From Pinguiococcus pyrenoidosus (taxonomy: Eukaryota; Sar; Pinguiophyceae; Pinguiochrysidales; Pinguiochrysidaceae): DNA of 36,310 nt. Where the stretch lies: positions 1 to 36,310 of the forward strand of contig JAAMXY010001622.1 of NCBI GenBank assembly GCA_019677205.1. Reading direction: 5' to 3'. A program made the translations under genes and the position numbers. The notes below the pieces were generated by a model, which made no database searches, was not told where the DNA came from, and worked only from the letters and a program-made list of their open reading frames with translations. Positions 27,791-36,310 of this stretch are shown one piece after another. Each line of letters begins with the position of its first letter. Position 1 is the stretch's first letter.

Positions 27791-28969
27791 CTACACGGCT
27801 GCCTGCTCTTTCACCCGACCCTCCGGAGCTTCGTGCGCCGCGCGATGCTCGTCATTTGCCTCGCCCCTGGGTTTCCTCCGTCTCTGCCTTGATCGCTTCT
27901 TGCCGGGGATCCGCGCGGGGGGGATGTGCTCCCGCGGCGCTTGCGTCAGCGTGGTGGTGGCCGTCTGCAAGGCTCGCTTGACGTCGGTGAAGAGCTTGGT
28001 CGTTTCCACGGCCTGCTTCGACTCCAGCACGGCTTGCACGTTCCGGTTGCGCTGCAGCAGGCGCTTCGAGTCGAGGTTCCGCTGCTTCGCATGCTCCTTC
28101 CGCCGCGCATCAATGCGCTTCAGCAAGGCGTGGAGCTCGGCTTGCTGATGCTGCCGCATCCCAGTCTCCTTGCGCGCGAACGCCGCGGCGTGGCGCGTCT
28201 GCATCTCCCGGCGCTCCTTGTCCTCGAGGCGGTCCGCGATCTGCTTGACCCTCTGCGCCTCGGCGTAGCTCTTCTGCCGCGCGAGGATGTGCTGCCGGCG
28301 GCGCCACTCGAGCAGCTCCCTTGACCATTTCGGTGGTCTGGAGTCCACCTGCTGCTGCAGCTGCTTCTGCAGCTCGAGGATGGCCGCGGCGTGCCTCTCG
28401 GTCATCTGCTGAATGTACATCTGCGCCATGCGGTCGTACTCCTCCATGTACGAGTCCCACGCGGCGTTGAAATCGCTATACTGAACGTTGTGCGCCATCT
28501 GCACGTCCTGGCGCTCCGCAATCTGCCTCGCGCGGATGGCCTTCTCCTGGCGGCGCTGCTCCTGGGCCTTGAGCGTTTCCAGCTGGCGGTGTGCCCGCGA
28601 CGCCTCCAGGTAGCTGCCCTCCTCCACGCACTTCAGGCGATACTCCTCTAGGATCCTCAGGAACTCGATGACCTTGGCGTCCGGCCCGTCCAGGCTGCCC
28701 TGGGGCACAGAGGCCGCCAGCAGGTCCAGGAACTGCTGCAGCGAGACGGTGGCGTCATCCCCCGGCCCGTCGGCCACGTCACTCGCAGCAGCCAGGAGGC
28801 GCTGGCGATCGCTCTCGCCCCTGCCGATCCTCTCGAGCACATTCTCCAGCTCGGCCAGCGTGATCCGGCCGGTGCTGTGCGGGTCGTGCAGCTGGAAGAT
28901 GCCCGTCAAGGCCGTGAGCTCCTCCGGGGAGAACACGTCCGGGGCCGAAGGCGCCGCCTGGTCTGCCAT
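27791..28969 (-). CDS. EF-hand plus coiled-coil protein, possibly flagellar, 392 aa
   Basis: A single exon with a true ATG at 28969 (MADQAAPSAPDVFSPEELTA). Residues 15-90 form an EF-hand-like pair; the first loop, DPHSTGRITLAE, keeps most ligands, while the second is degenerate. Residues about 100-340 are a long coiled coil rich in Gln, Arg, Glu and Ala, with the distinctive stretches EEYRLKCVEEGSYLEASRAH, SDFNAAWDSYMEEYDRM and KWSRELLEWRRRQHILARQK. I recognise this pattern from widely distributed, mostly uncharacterised proteins of flagellated protists and algae; a microtubule or axoneme role is inference. The C-terminal 50 residues are very basic (GKKRSRQRRRKPRGEAND), suggesting nucleic-acid or tubulin contact. 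No membrane segment is present. Confidence 0.85.
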   Translation of the reverse strand: MADQAAPSAPDVFSPEELTALTGIFQLHDPHSTGRITLAELENVLERIGRGESDRQRLLAAASDVADGPGDDATVSLQQFLDLLAASVPQGSLDGPDAKVIEFLRILEEYRLKCVEEGSYLEASRAHRQLETLKAQEQRRQEKAIRARQIAERQDVQMAHNVQYSDFNAAWDSYMEEYDRMAQMYIQQMTERHAAAILELQKQLQQQVDSRPPKWSRELLEWRRRQHILARQKSYAEAQRVKQIADRLEDKERREMQTRHAAAFARKETGMRQHQQAELHALLKRIDARRKEHAKQRNLDSKRLLQRNRNVQAVLESKQAVETTKLFTDVKRALQTATTTLTQAPREHIPPARIPGKKRSRQRRRKPRGEANDEHRAAHEAPEGRVKEQAAV

Positions 28970-30564
28970 GGTGCCACTGCGGAGCCTTGGGACACGCTGG
29001 CTGCGACCTCGGCCAAGTCGGGGACCCTCGAGCGCTCGTCTAGCATAGGGTTACGCAGGAGTCGGAACATTTTGCATCAACTTCATACGTTTCATCTTTA
29101 TCATTAAATTATATTTCAAAATTATTAATACAAATCCTGTAAACAAATATGAAAGTTTTCTGTGTAACGGACCCAGGAGCTGTTCCAGCCGTTTCTTGGT
29201 GAAACAGAGGAAGACGAATACTACGTTTCGGGACGAATTTGCGATTTGGTCGATCGACCACGTTTGGCGCGCTTGCAGTGTGCGAGGGCGGTTGTCTGCG
29301 GGGTTCGCTGCTAGCATCAATGTGAGACGCACCTTTGATGCCGCCACAGATAGACCCGTGGCGCCTCGTGAGCTCCGTCCCCTCTTCGACTTGTCGCCCG
29401 CTCGTCGCACGGCAGCATGATCATGTCATGCATCATCACTCATCGGAGGCAGCGAGCGAGGAGCGATGAGCGATGATGCGATGTGCCGTGCGTCATGATG
29501 CATCCGGAGCAGCCGAAAGAAAGCAACCCAAAGCAACGTCTAAGCGGCGCGGCCGAGCGATGCATGCATCTCGCTCAAGCAAGCAAAGCACGCAAGCAGC
29601 CAAGCCAAGCCAAGTCAAGGCTGTCCAGCAGGCTCCTCCGCAGTGGAGAAAGATCTTCGAAGGACGGAGAGGCCGATGGTCGCGAAATCCGGGGGGTGCA
29701 CTTCCATTCCAACTGGAGCAAGCGCGGCCAGCTGCTCGGTAGAAAGCAGCAGCTAGACATGGGGCCGTTGACGTAGGTTGGTGTTCAAGAAGAAGACGAT
29801 TTTTGAAGCTTTCCGTGCACATTACGTGAGCTAAGTTTGTAGAAGTTCTGTAGCTGCTGAAACGCGATGTAGCAGCTGGCCCGCGAGTTTCTCCCCGACG
29901 TGCGGACCAATCCGAGCGCGTCTCGCCGCCGTATCGGCGCATTCTACGGGCGCCCTTGCACCTTTTAGGGTGCTCCCTTCCACGCGAGTCGTGGCCTTTC
30001 GCGCTGCATCCTGCACCCCCGGTCTCCGAAGTGCAATATTCCTCAGGACCGTTTCACTAGTCAACATCCTCGTGGCAGTATCGCCCCACGTGTGTCCAAC
30101 AGGGTGAGACCTTTTCGCAAAGCTCAAATGGCGCATGCGTTTGCCCTTCCGATCTCTCTCTTGCGTCGCTCCTCTCGCTTCCGAGAGCCGCTGTCTCGGC
30201 GCAGTCGCGCCTGTACCACAGCGATCTGACTCACCCCATCCGCAGAGGGGCATAGTGGAACGCTCTGGAGGCGCCAAAGCTGCGCTTGGCCGCCCGCCCC
30301 GGCCGCGATGAACTCCACCATAGTACGTACGCAGAAGCGCTTGGCCGCGCTTTTCGCGCCACAGCGCCGCCGTCCGCGGCGGATCTTTCGCATCCTGCCT
30401 CTCGCCGAGCTCCGCAGCTACGCGTGAACAGCGCGCCCGCGCCTTGGCGGGCCGCAGCGCCCAGGATAGCCGCGCGGACGGCCAGCGGTTGCGAGCGCAC
30501 GAGCGGGGCGCTTCAAGAGCGCCGCTGTTCTGAGCGCACGTCTGACTCTCGCTGCCTCTTGTAG
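28970..30564. promoter_or_regulatory. Divergent promoter region upstream of the RRM gene
   Basis: About 1.6 kb with no supported gene. An AT-rich island lies at about 29075-29170. E2F-type words occur at 29263-29272 (TTTGGCGCGC), 29997-30004 (TTTCGCGC), 30271-30278 (reverse of TTTGGCGC) and 30352-30359 (TTTCGCGC). A 16-bp near-perfect inverted repeat lies at 29430-29445 and 29464-29479. The sequence TGCCTCTTGTAG directly before ATG 30565 looks like a splice acceptor, so a 5' leader exon probably lies in this region. Confidence 0.45.
29430..29479. repeat. 16-bp inverted repeat with 18-nt loop
   Basis: GCATCATCACTCATCG at 29430-29445 pairs with CGATGAGCGATGATGC at 29464-29479 with a single G-T type mismatch. 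The surrounding sequence is full of related CATGATGCATC words, so the hairpin could be a by-product of a degenerate repeat. Confidence 0.6.
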
Positions 30565-32684
30565 ATGTCCCCTCTTGACGCGGCCATCGGCCCCATGGAG
30601 TCGCCCCTGGACGCCGCGCTGGACGGCGCCAAACCGGCGCCGGAGGCTAAGGTACCTCAGTGCAAACCCAAGCCCAAAGATTGAGCGCGCCCGACGGGGC
30701 CACCGAGGCTGTCGACTGACGCGAAGTGTTCGGCAGAGCACGGCGGCCGGCTCGACGGACGTCGGCGACGCGGCTGTGGTGAAGGCGGAGCCAGGTACGG
30801 ACAGGCCCAAGCGCAGAAGCGAAAGATTCAACTCGAAGTTGACGCAGCATGGGTCATTGAAGGCGGATCGAGCACGGAGGAGCACGAGGCCGCCCCTCCG
30901 GCCTCTTCTGCCGGCGTGCCAGCAACTCGGTCGCCGGGTAAGTTTGGGCCAGGGGAGGAAGAAGGATCTTGCGGTTGCTCATCGAGCGTTTGCTAGGTGA
31001 CACCCCCGCTGGATCCGGCACATCGCCCGCCCACGCGGAGAACGCAGAAGGAACCAAGCTCTTCATTGGGGGCCTCAGCTGGCAGGTGCGTTTGCTTTCT
31101 CTGCTCTTCGAAACCCGTTGTGTTTCGCCGCCGGTTGAGTACCGCTGAGAGACGCGGTTGCAGATGCTGATGCTGATGCTGATGCTGGTGCTGATTCTCT
31201 CGTCTAATCGTGGCCCCTTTTCTGTCTCTCTTTTTTGGGCCGGGGGGAAACGCAGACCACCGAGGACGGCCTCCGCGAATACTTCCGCAAGTATGGCGTG
31301 ATGGAAGACGTTGCGTTGATGGTCAACAAGCACACAGGACAGCCGCGAGGCTTCGGCTTCGTGAGGTATCGGGACCCGGCGAGTGCGCAGCTGGTGCTCT
31401 CGGAACGGCACACATTGGATGGTCGCGTCGTCGACGTGAAACTTGCCGTTCCCAAGGGCGTCGCGCCTCTGCCTCGGAACCCGAACGCGGGTCATCCGAA
31501 GGCGCACGGCGGTGCTCCCGCCGGAGATGTGAAGAAGATCTTTGTTGGCGGACTTACACAAGAAGCTCGGGACGACGACTTGCGAAAATACTTCGAGCCG
31601 TACGGAAACATCATCGACGCTGTGGTGATGATGGATCGGGGGACACAGCGATCGAGGGGTAAGCAGAAACGCCCTGCTCAGACATGCAACCGTATCCATG
31701 TTCACGAGGCCTGACGCTTCTCTCCTTCTCTCGTGTTTGTTTTCTGCGTTCTTCCCCCTCCCCCAACTCAACCTCCTTGCCAAGGTTTCGGCTTCGTGAC
31801 TTTTGATGACCCTTCGGCAGTTGCACGTGCAATGTCTATGACACACACCATCTTGGGGAAGGCCGTGGAGGTGAAGCGTGCGGAGCCGAAGCAGGACATG
31901 AATGCACAGCGCGCCCAGTTCCATGGAGGGTATCAACAGTACGGACGCGGCGGCTTCGGTGCCTATGGTGGGGGCTACGGAGGACAAGGCGGCCAAGGGG
32001 GCTATCCTCCGTACGGACAAGGTGCCTACGGCGCCGGGGCAGGCGGCTACGGTGGTGGCTACGGCAACGGATACGGAAACTTCGGAGGTCAAGGGTTCCA
32101 GCAGGGCTACAATAGTGGATACGGCCATGCCTATCAACGCGGGGGCAGCCAAATGTACTCTCAGGGAACCGACAACAGCTATGCGGCGTACGGGCAGGGC
32201 AGCTACGGCCAAGGCGGCTACCCCCCGTCCGGCTACGAAGGCTACCCCGTGAATGGTCCCCAGGGAGCGCAGGTGGGCCAGGTGTCTTCGCAGCAGGGGC
32301 CGTCGTATGCGGACCAAGCGACGGAATACCAGAGCGCCAACCCGGCGCCGGCGGCGGCCGGTGTGGGCAGCTCCCCCGCACCAAGCGATCCCTATGCGGG
32401 CAGCTACGGCGCTGCGCCGCCGAGAGCAAGTGCCTACGGCGCGTACTCGGGCGGCTATGGAAGCGGCTACAACGAACAAGGCCAGGCAAGCTCCGGGGAC
32501 CAGTATGGATCGTACTCTCCTGCTCGTGCTCAGATGGGACAGGTGAGCCAGAGACCCCGCCTCCCGTCGTCTCCCTCGTTGCGGTAGCTCGACTGCAGGT
32601 TCCTGATCTTCCTTACACGTGTTCTCCGCTCGCGGACCATCCCCGTAGAAGGCAAGATATGACAGGAGTTACAGGCCCTACTGA
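30565..32684 (+). CDS. Two-RRM Gly/Tyr-rich RNA-binding protein (hnRNP A/B, Musashi-like), 476 aa
   Basis: Six exons close in frame: 30565-30651, 30737-30794, 30997-31085, 31256-31658, 31785-32542 and 32649-32684; introns are 85, 202, 170, 126 and 106 nt. RRM1 (about 69-145) has RNP2 KLFIGGLSW and RNP1 RGFGFVRY; RRM2 (about 171-247) has KIFVGGLTQ and RGFGFVTF, the latter split by intron 4. The remaining 215 residues are Gly, Tyr, Gln and Ser-rich, a prion-like tail of the kind that drives RNA-granule condensation in hnRNP proteins. A 36-nt last exon encodes KARYDRSYRPY, a typical end for such tails. Family members bind UAG/AG-rich RNA and act in splicing, transport or translation; the target here is unknown. 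The N-terminal 65 residues are acidic and Ala/Pro-rich. Confidence 0.94.
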
Positions 32685-34125
32685 GCATAGGTCTTCGTGG
32701 TTTGGGGGATGGGCTTCATGTTGTGTTTTCTGATGTTTTCGTACATGCGGCGCCCACCAGGAGAGGTGGCAAGCTGTCTTCTCGGCGGGGATGGAAGCAC
32801 CCCGCCGCGGAGACAGGAGGTCACCTCGTAGTGGATAGAGAATTCGCGCCTACTGCGGGCCTAGGGCGTCCGCGCATAGAAACTGGGGTCGCGTAGTCCG
32901 CAGGTTCCTCATAGCGTAGGAGGATAGCAAGTAGGACGTCAGGTCGAAGGTACTGCCTCCCCGTGCCTGTCCCGTACTTGTACAAGTAGCGACGTCGGGT
33001 AGCCGCTGGCAGGAGACCGAAAGCGCGATGCTCTAACCTCCCGCTCTCCGCAGATGCCTGATAGAGCAGCTTACCCTGCTCCGGGTTCATACCCTCCTCG
33101 GAATGAGGAACAGGGCTAGTGGTCTTCCACAAGTTGTCGTCGAAGGTGAGGCGTCCGAAGTGCCTTCGTTTGGTCTTTCCTGTTTGTTTCTCCCCTCCTG
33201 TCTCTTCGTTTTTGTGCCTTCCTTTGCTTTGGGGGGTTCTTCTGCTTCTGCACCGACGGCGCTGATCGATTTCGGATGTCCACTCTCAAGGTCTTTCCCG
33301 TGTTTCGAAGTGTGATGTTTTTTGTCCGCCTTCATCTTCTGACGGCCCATTCCATGAAGGTAGGCCTGCCGCGGAGCGTTGTCCCGTACTTCTTGGACCG
33401 TTCGCTGACCGCCGTTCGTCTCTCTTTCCTCGCGTCTCTCGACCGGCAGCACGTTGCTGCGAAATCCTGTCGAGAGGCAAGGACGCGGTTCTCGAGCCCT
33501 CTCTGTTTTGCGAATAGTGAAGCTGCGGCCCTTCGCGTAGACTCTGACGTGCAAGATCACAATCCATTAGTTTCAGCCGGCAGTGCAGACTAGCTGCACG
33601 TTGCTCCGTTGACAACGTTAAGGACATGTATTGTTGCCTGGTGCCTGTCCACGTGATCCTGCGGGGGAGGAGGCTTCGTGAAGGGCTACACCGACAAGCT
33701 TGGTGCGGCCGGTCTAGGGCGTAGGTTGACATTTTGAGCGTCATGGTGTACGCAATGCCACACGCGTCCGTGAACTTGTGTGCTGCCTCACTGCCGTGTG
33801 AAGTGAGGCCCGTCTTGTACGCAAGAGCTGTTCGAGATTTCTCAAAGCGCATTTGTGTTTCCGGAGCCATGGAGCCTGGTCAGAAGAGATGTGTCTCGAG
33901 CATTGATTGCTCCCAACCCACAGCAAGTTGACGTGAATGGGTATGCCTTGGAGGTTTTGAGCATCATGATCGCGCATCGACGGCGACTTGGAAAACGATC
34001 AATTCGACGACAATTTCTTCCGTAGCACCCACCCAACCCCCCCCCCCACACGCACCCTCCCAACCCAACGAGCAGTAGGCGGTGCATTGCACCGGCAGAA
34101 AAGGAAGGTCTGGATGGCGAGCTGC
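32685..34125. other. Region between convergent RRM and TALE genes
   Basis: About 1.4 kb. A minus-strand frame at 32821-33132 is described separately. Another minus-strand frame begins with a true ATG at 33870 (MAPETQMRFEK…) and runs 194 codons; its first 55 residues look protein-like and the rest does not. A short segment of it (ACCATGACGCTCAAAATGTC) resembles one about 220 bp away (ATCATGATGCTCAAAACCTC). Ten C in a row occur near 34040. Relics of a mobile element are possible. Confidence 0.35.
32821..33132 (-). CDS. Candidate coding fragment of unknown origin
   Basis: The minus-strand frame ending at 32821 reads as a well-mixed, globular-looking sequence (FGRLTFDDNLWKTT…, LLYQASAESGRLEHRAFG, LRPDVLLAILLRYEEPADY). 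It has no ATG near its left end; the frame stays open upstream to about 33280 through Lys/Arg-rich sequence. Third positions are less GC-rich than in the neighbouring genes. It could be an exon with missing partners, a 3' gene fragment or a transposon relic. I recognise no family. Confidence 0.3.
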   Translation of the reverse strand: MWKTTSPVPHSEEGMNPEQGKLLYQASAESGRLEHRAFGLLPAATRRRYLYKYGTGTGRQYLRPDVLLAILLRYEEPADYATPVSMRGRPRPAVGANSLSTTR

Positions 34126-35515
34126 CTATGGCGCCTTCACGAGCCGTACAAGCTCGTCGATCTGGCCCTTGGCCGCGAGCTCCCGATTCTTGGTCCTACA
34201 TGTTGTGAAATTGAAATTGAAAGACAAACGCGTGATGCATGTCAGCGAGGTGGTGCTCTCACGATCCTGGCGCCGTCTCTCCTGACCAAGTCTTTGCCAA
34301 GTTTGCGGCATGCTCTGTCGTACCTCCAGTAGCGTCCGCGCGCATTGATGAACCAGTTCTTGATTTTCTGGAGATGCGACGTGGTCCTTGAGGATAGGCC
34401 ATAGGAATCAACGAGGTGAGGCACAACGCCGCGGCGTCTTTTACCTGAGCTCCCAGGCGTGTCTGTGCGGACAAGGCTTCCACCTCCTCGGGTGACGGAT
34501 AAGGGTTGTCCCAGTGCGCATCCAGCCAGGCCTTGAGGATCCGCTTCTTGTCCTTGGGAATGCGCTGCGTCTCCCCATTCGCCTTCGCCTTCGCCTCCAC
34601 GTCCGCCTCGCGAGAAGGGTCTGGAAATCGGGATGGACCCCCCCCAAAAGTCAGATTAGGTATGCATCAGCTCTAGAAATTGGACGAGAGCTGCTCCTTG
34701 GCGCACGTGGCCACGGTCTTGCCTATCTTACCATCCGCATTGCAGCGCCGGCGTCTTCTCGGCGCTTCGCCGGCGGGCCGCATCTTCTCAGCTCTCGCCC
34801 TTTTGCCCTTGCGTGGTTTGTACGCAGCCACCGCTCCTTCCTCTTCGTCGTTGTGTTCGTCGTGGTTGTGTTCGTCGTCGTTGTGCTCGTCGTGGTTGTG
34901 TTCGTCGTCGTTGTGCTCGTCGTCGTTGTGTTCGTCGTCGTTGTGGTCGTCGTCGTTGTGTTCGTCATCGTTGTGGTCTTCGTCGTTGGGTTCGTCATCG
35001 TTGTGGTCTTCATCTTGCTCCTCTTCTTTTTCTCCTCCTTCTTGCTCGTCTTTCACCCTCACCCTCACCCTCACCCTACCCGACGTTCTCAGCAAGTTGG
35101 GCGGGAAGCGTGGAAGCACTTCTCTGCCGCCGGAATCCTCCGTCTCGAAGGACTCCAGGAGACTGTCCAAGCTGGGGTCGCCAAGGCCGCTGCCGGCCTC
35201 CGCCTGGACGAGCTTCAGGAAATCCGCCGCCGACGCGATGCTCCGGCCGCAGAAGTTGAGTAGTCCGGTGAATCTGCAGCGCCAATTGTCGGGGACAGAG
35301 GAGACAGATAAAAAATGCTCTGCGCTGAACCGAATCTGCCAAGGGTTTCGTACATCCGCGACGCCGTACCTTCTCTGCACGTCTTTCCGCTGTAGGTCAA
35401 GCGCGGCCAGCTGGTCTGCCCTTGTCTGCTCCTTCTCGCCATCTTGGGCAATGCCCTCCCGGATGAGTTTGGCGGCCTTCTGGGCTGCGTGTCTCTTTGG
35501 GCGGACGGCGAGCAT
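34126..35515 (-). CDS. TALE-class homeodomain transcription factor, 325 aa
   Basis: Five exons close in frame: 35370-35515, 34732-35273, 34445-34620, 34324-34367 and 34126-34195; introns are 96, 111, 77 and 128 nt. The homeodomain covers about 246-305: RIPKDKKRILKAWLDAH, the three-residue loop extension with WDNPYPSPEEVEAL, then helix 3 KIKNWFINARGRYWR. W293, F294, N296 and R298 are the invariant recognition residues, while G299 replaces the usual basic residue. Homeodomain-encoding sequence is split by introns before helix 3 and directly after it. Residues about 137-190 are a repeat of Asn, Asp, Asp, Glu and His from a 15-bp minisatellite. The N-terminus is basic and helical without a recognisable KNOX or BELL domain. 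TALE factors in algae often control the haploid-diploid switch; that role is inference. ATG 35515 is the best start, but upstream exons are possible. Confidence 0.88.
34843..35010. repeat. 15-bp coding minisatellite, about 11 copies
   Basis: A GTCGTCGTTGTGTTC-type unit repeats with few substitutions and reads on the minus strand as His-Asn-Asp-Asp-Glu repeats. The unit length keeps the TALE frame. On the plus strand it gives an artefactual Val-rich frame. Confidence 0.9.
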
Positions 35516-36310
35516 CTCGGATGCTTCGCAAAGCTTTGCGGCGGCCGCAGCGGGGCCTGGTCGCCACCGATGCCTGCGCAGGCTTCTGGGACTGATTCTG
35601 TCGTCGCCATGTCTTCGTATGGTGCTGGGTGCTGCTGCAGCCTGGAGGCTCTGCGCGGCTGTGCGTCAGCCGCGCGAAGCAGGGGTCGGGTCTCGTCCGG
35701 GAAATCCCGTGAAATCCCGTGAAATCCCGAGCGGGACGTATAGTGACCCGAGCGCCGCCGCCTGTTTTCTCTGTAGTGCCGCCAGTCGCCAGTCCTGGCT
35801 GCAGCGGTACAGTGCTTACTGTAGCAAGATTGTACATTGTTACCCCCTCTCCACTCTGTCACACAGCCGCGTTGCGAGGGCTTTCAGCTTTCAGCTTTTC
35901 GGAGATTCCGATTTTTATTTTTATTTCAATTTTTATTTTCTTTAGTTTTATCTTATACTGGGGAATTACTGATTTCAGATTTCAGATTCCATATTTCCAA
36001 ATTTCCATGGGGCCGATTTCGGATTCATCATAAGATTTCAGAATTTCTATTTCGGGGAGAATCAGGCCCGATTTATACGGAATGTTAGAATCGCTCTAAT
36101 CAGAAAAAAGTATATAATTGACTTATAAGAATATGATTTAGATTTGGTCGTTGTTCGTTTGATCAACTTTGGATCGCAGCGGTTTGCGATCTAGATTCGA
36201 TCAAATTGATCAAAACTTCATCGACCGTGACATCCGTAGCGTCTGAACAAGCAGCCTTGGCGAAAACACACAAAATGGACCATAGTGGCCTTAACTCCGC
36301 GCTCGCCTGT
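35516..36310. other. Upstream region of the TALE gene and window edge
   Basis: About 800 bp. GAAATCCCGT is repeated three times at 35701-35730. From about 35890 to 36150 the sequence becomes strongly AT-rich, with near-repeats of TTTATTTCAATTTTTATTTTC and CAGATTTCAGAT. Frames upstream of 35515 are open and could contain a 5' exon, but no clean join was found. No gene is supported near the right edge. Confidence 0.4.
35701..35730. repeat. 10-bp unit repeated three times
   Basis: GAAATCCCGT occurs at 35701-35710 and 35711-35720, and with a final A at 35721-35730. It lies about 190 bp upstream of the TALE ATG. Confidence 0.9.

Noticed and set aside
29473-29776. Overlapping plus-strand frames of about 90 codons
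   Set aside because: They lie in degenerate CAAGC- and ATGATGC-type repeats and have no coding character.
30854-32479. 541-codon minus-strand frame across the RRM gene
   Set aside because: It crosses the exons and introns of a well supported gene and reads as Ala/Val/Arg-rich shadow.
33030-33120. Possible tRNA (GGGTTCATACC looks like a B box)
   Set aside because: No matching A box, acceptor stem or anticodon arm could be folded around it.
34843-35010. Regular short repeats considered as a CRISPR-like array
   Set aside because: The 15-bp units are contiguous with no spacers and stay in a coding frame; the genome is eukaryotic.
34514-35263. Plus-strand frame with a long Val-rich stretch
   Set aside because: It is the complement of the 15-bp His-Asn-Asp minisatellite in the TALE gene; the hydrophobic run is an artefact.

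Overview
The window is nuclear DNA from a eukaryote. Twelve of its fourteen protein genes only become readable once short GT-AG introns are removed: I placed about 30, 46 to 213 nt long, median near 97. Coding DNA is GC-rich and almost every long frame has a long antisense shadow. AT-rich islands sit between genes. The families are eukaryotic: NF-YB, eukaryotic-type NMN adenylyltransferase, hnRNP-type RRM protein, TALE homeodomain, OTU protease, DnaJ/TPR, a COPI-associated/TVP15-like membrane protein and a Clu-like giant protein. The fructosamine kinase begins with a signal peptide followed by phenylalanine (…SSMG|FVIP) and a basic stretch. That pattern is typical of plastid targeting in algae with a red-algal secondary plastid. 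I therefore favour a cryptophyte, haptophyte or photosynthetic stramenopile relative; this is inference from one presequence.

Layout, left to right: Clu-like protein of 1985 aa (+, 408-6365, intronless); unknown 222-aa protein (-, 6608-7341); four-helix Golgi-type membrane protein (+, 8330-9036); fructosamine kinase (-, 9095-10697), whose 3' end lies 58 bp from the previous one; EF-hand protein with four membrane segments (-, 11310-13038); OTU protease (-, 14100-15808); NF-YB (+, 16756-17332); NMNAT (-, 17654-18946); Ser/Arg-rich protein (-, 19092-21050), possibly spliced to NMNAT; histidine acid phosphatase (+, 21744-23329); DnaJ/TPR protein (-, 23395-25165); acidic, Gln-rich unknown (+, 26358-27652); EF-hand/coiled-coil protein (-, 27791-28969); two-RRM Gly/Tyr-rich protein (+, 30565-32684); TALE homeodomain protein (-, 34126-35515).

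The genes do not form a pathway or operon. Themes that do run through the window are many in-frame simple repeats (poly-Asp, poly-Ser, poly-Gln, Gly-Ser and an Asn-Asp-Asp-Glu-His minisatellite), E2F-like TTTSSCGC words in the gaps upstream of genes, and AT-rich islands mostly on 5' sides of genes. I saw no tRNA, rRNA, CRISPR array or intact transposon. Exon models were built by hand from reading frame, splice signals and family continuity; every multi-exon model given closes in frame. Nothing here can be called a new biological system with confidence. The best leads are the OTU exon structure, the possible NMNAT fusion, the Clu-like giant protein, the plastid presequence and the shared upstream motif.
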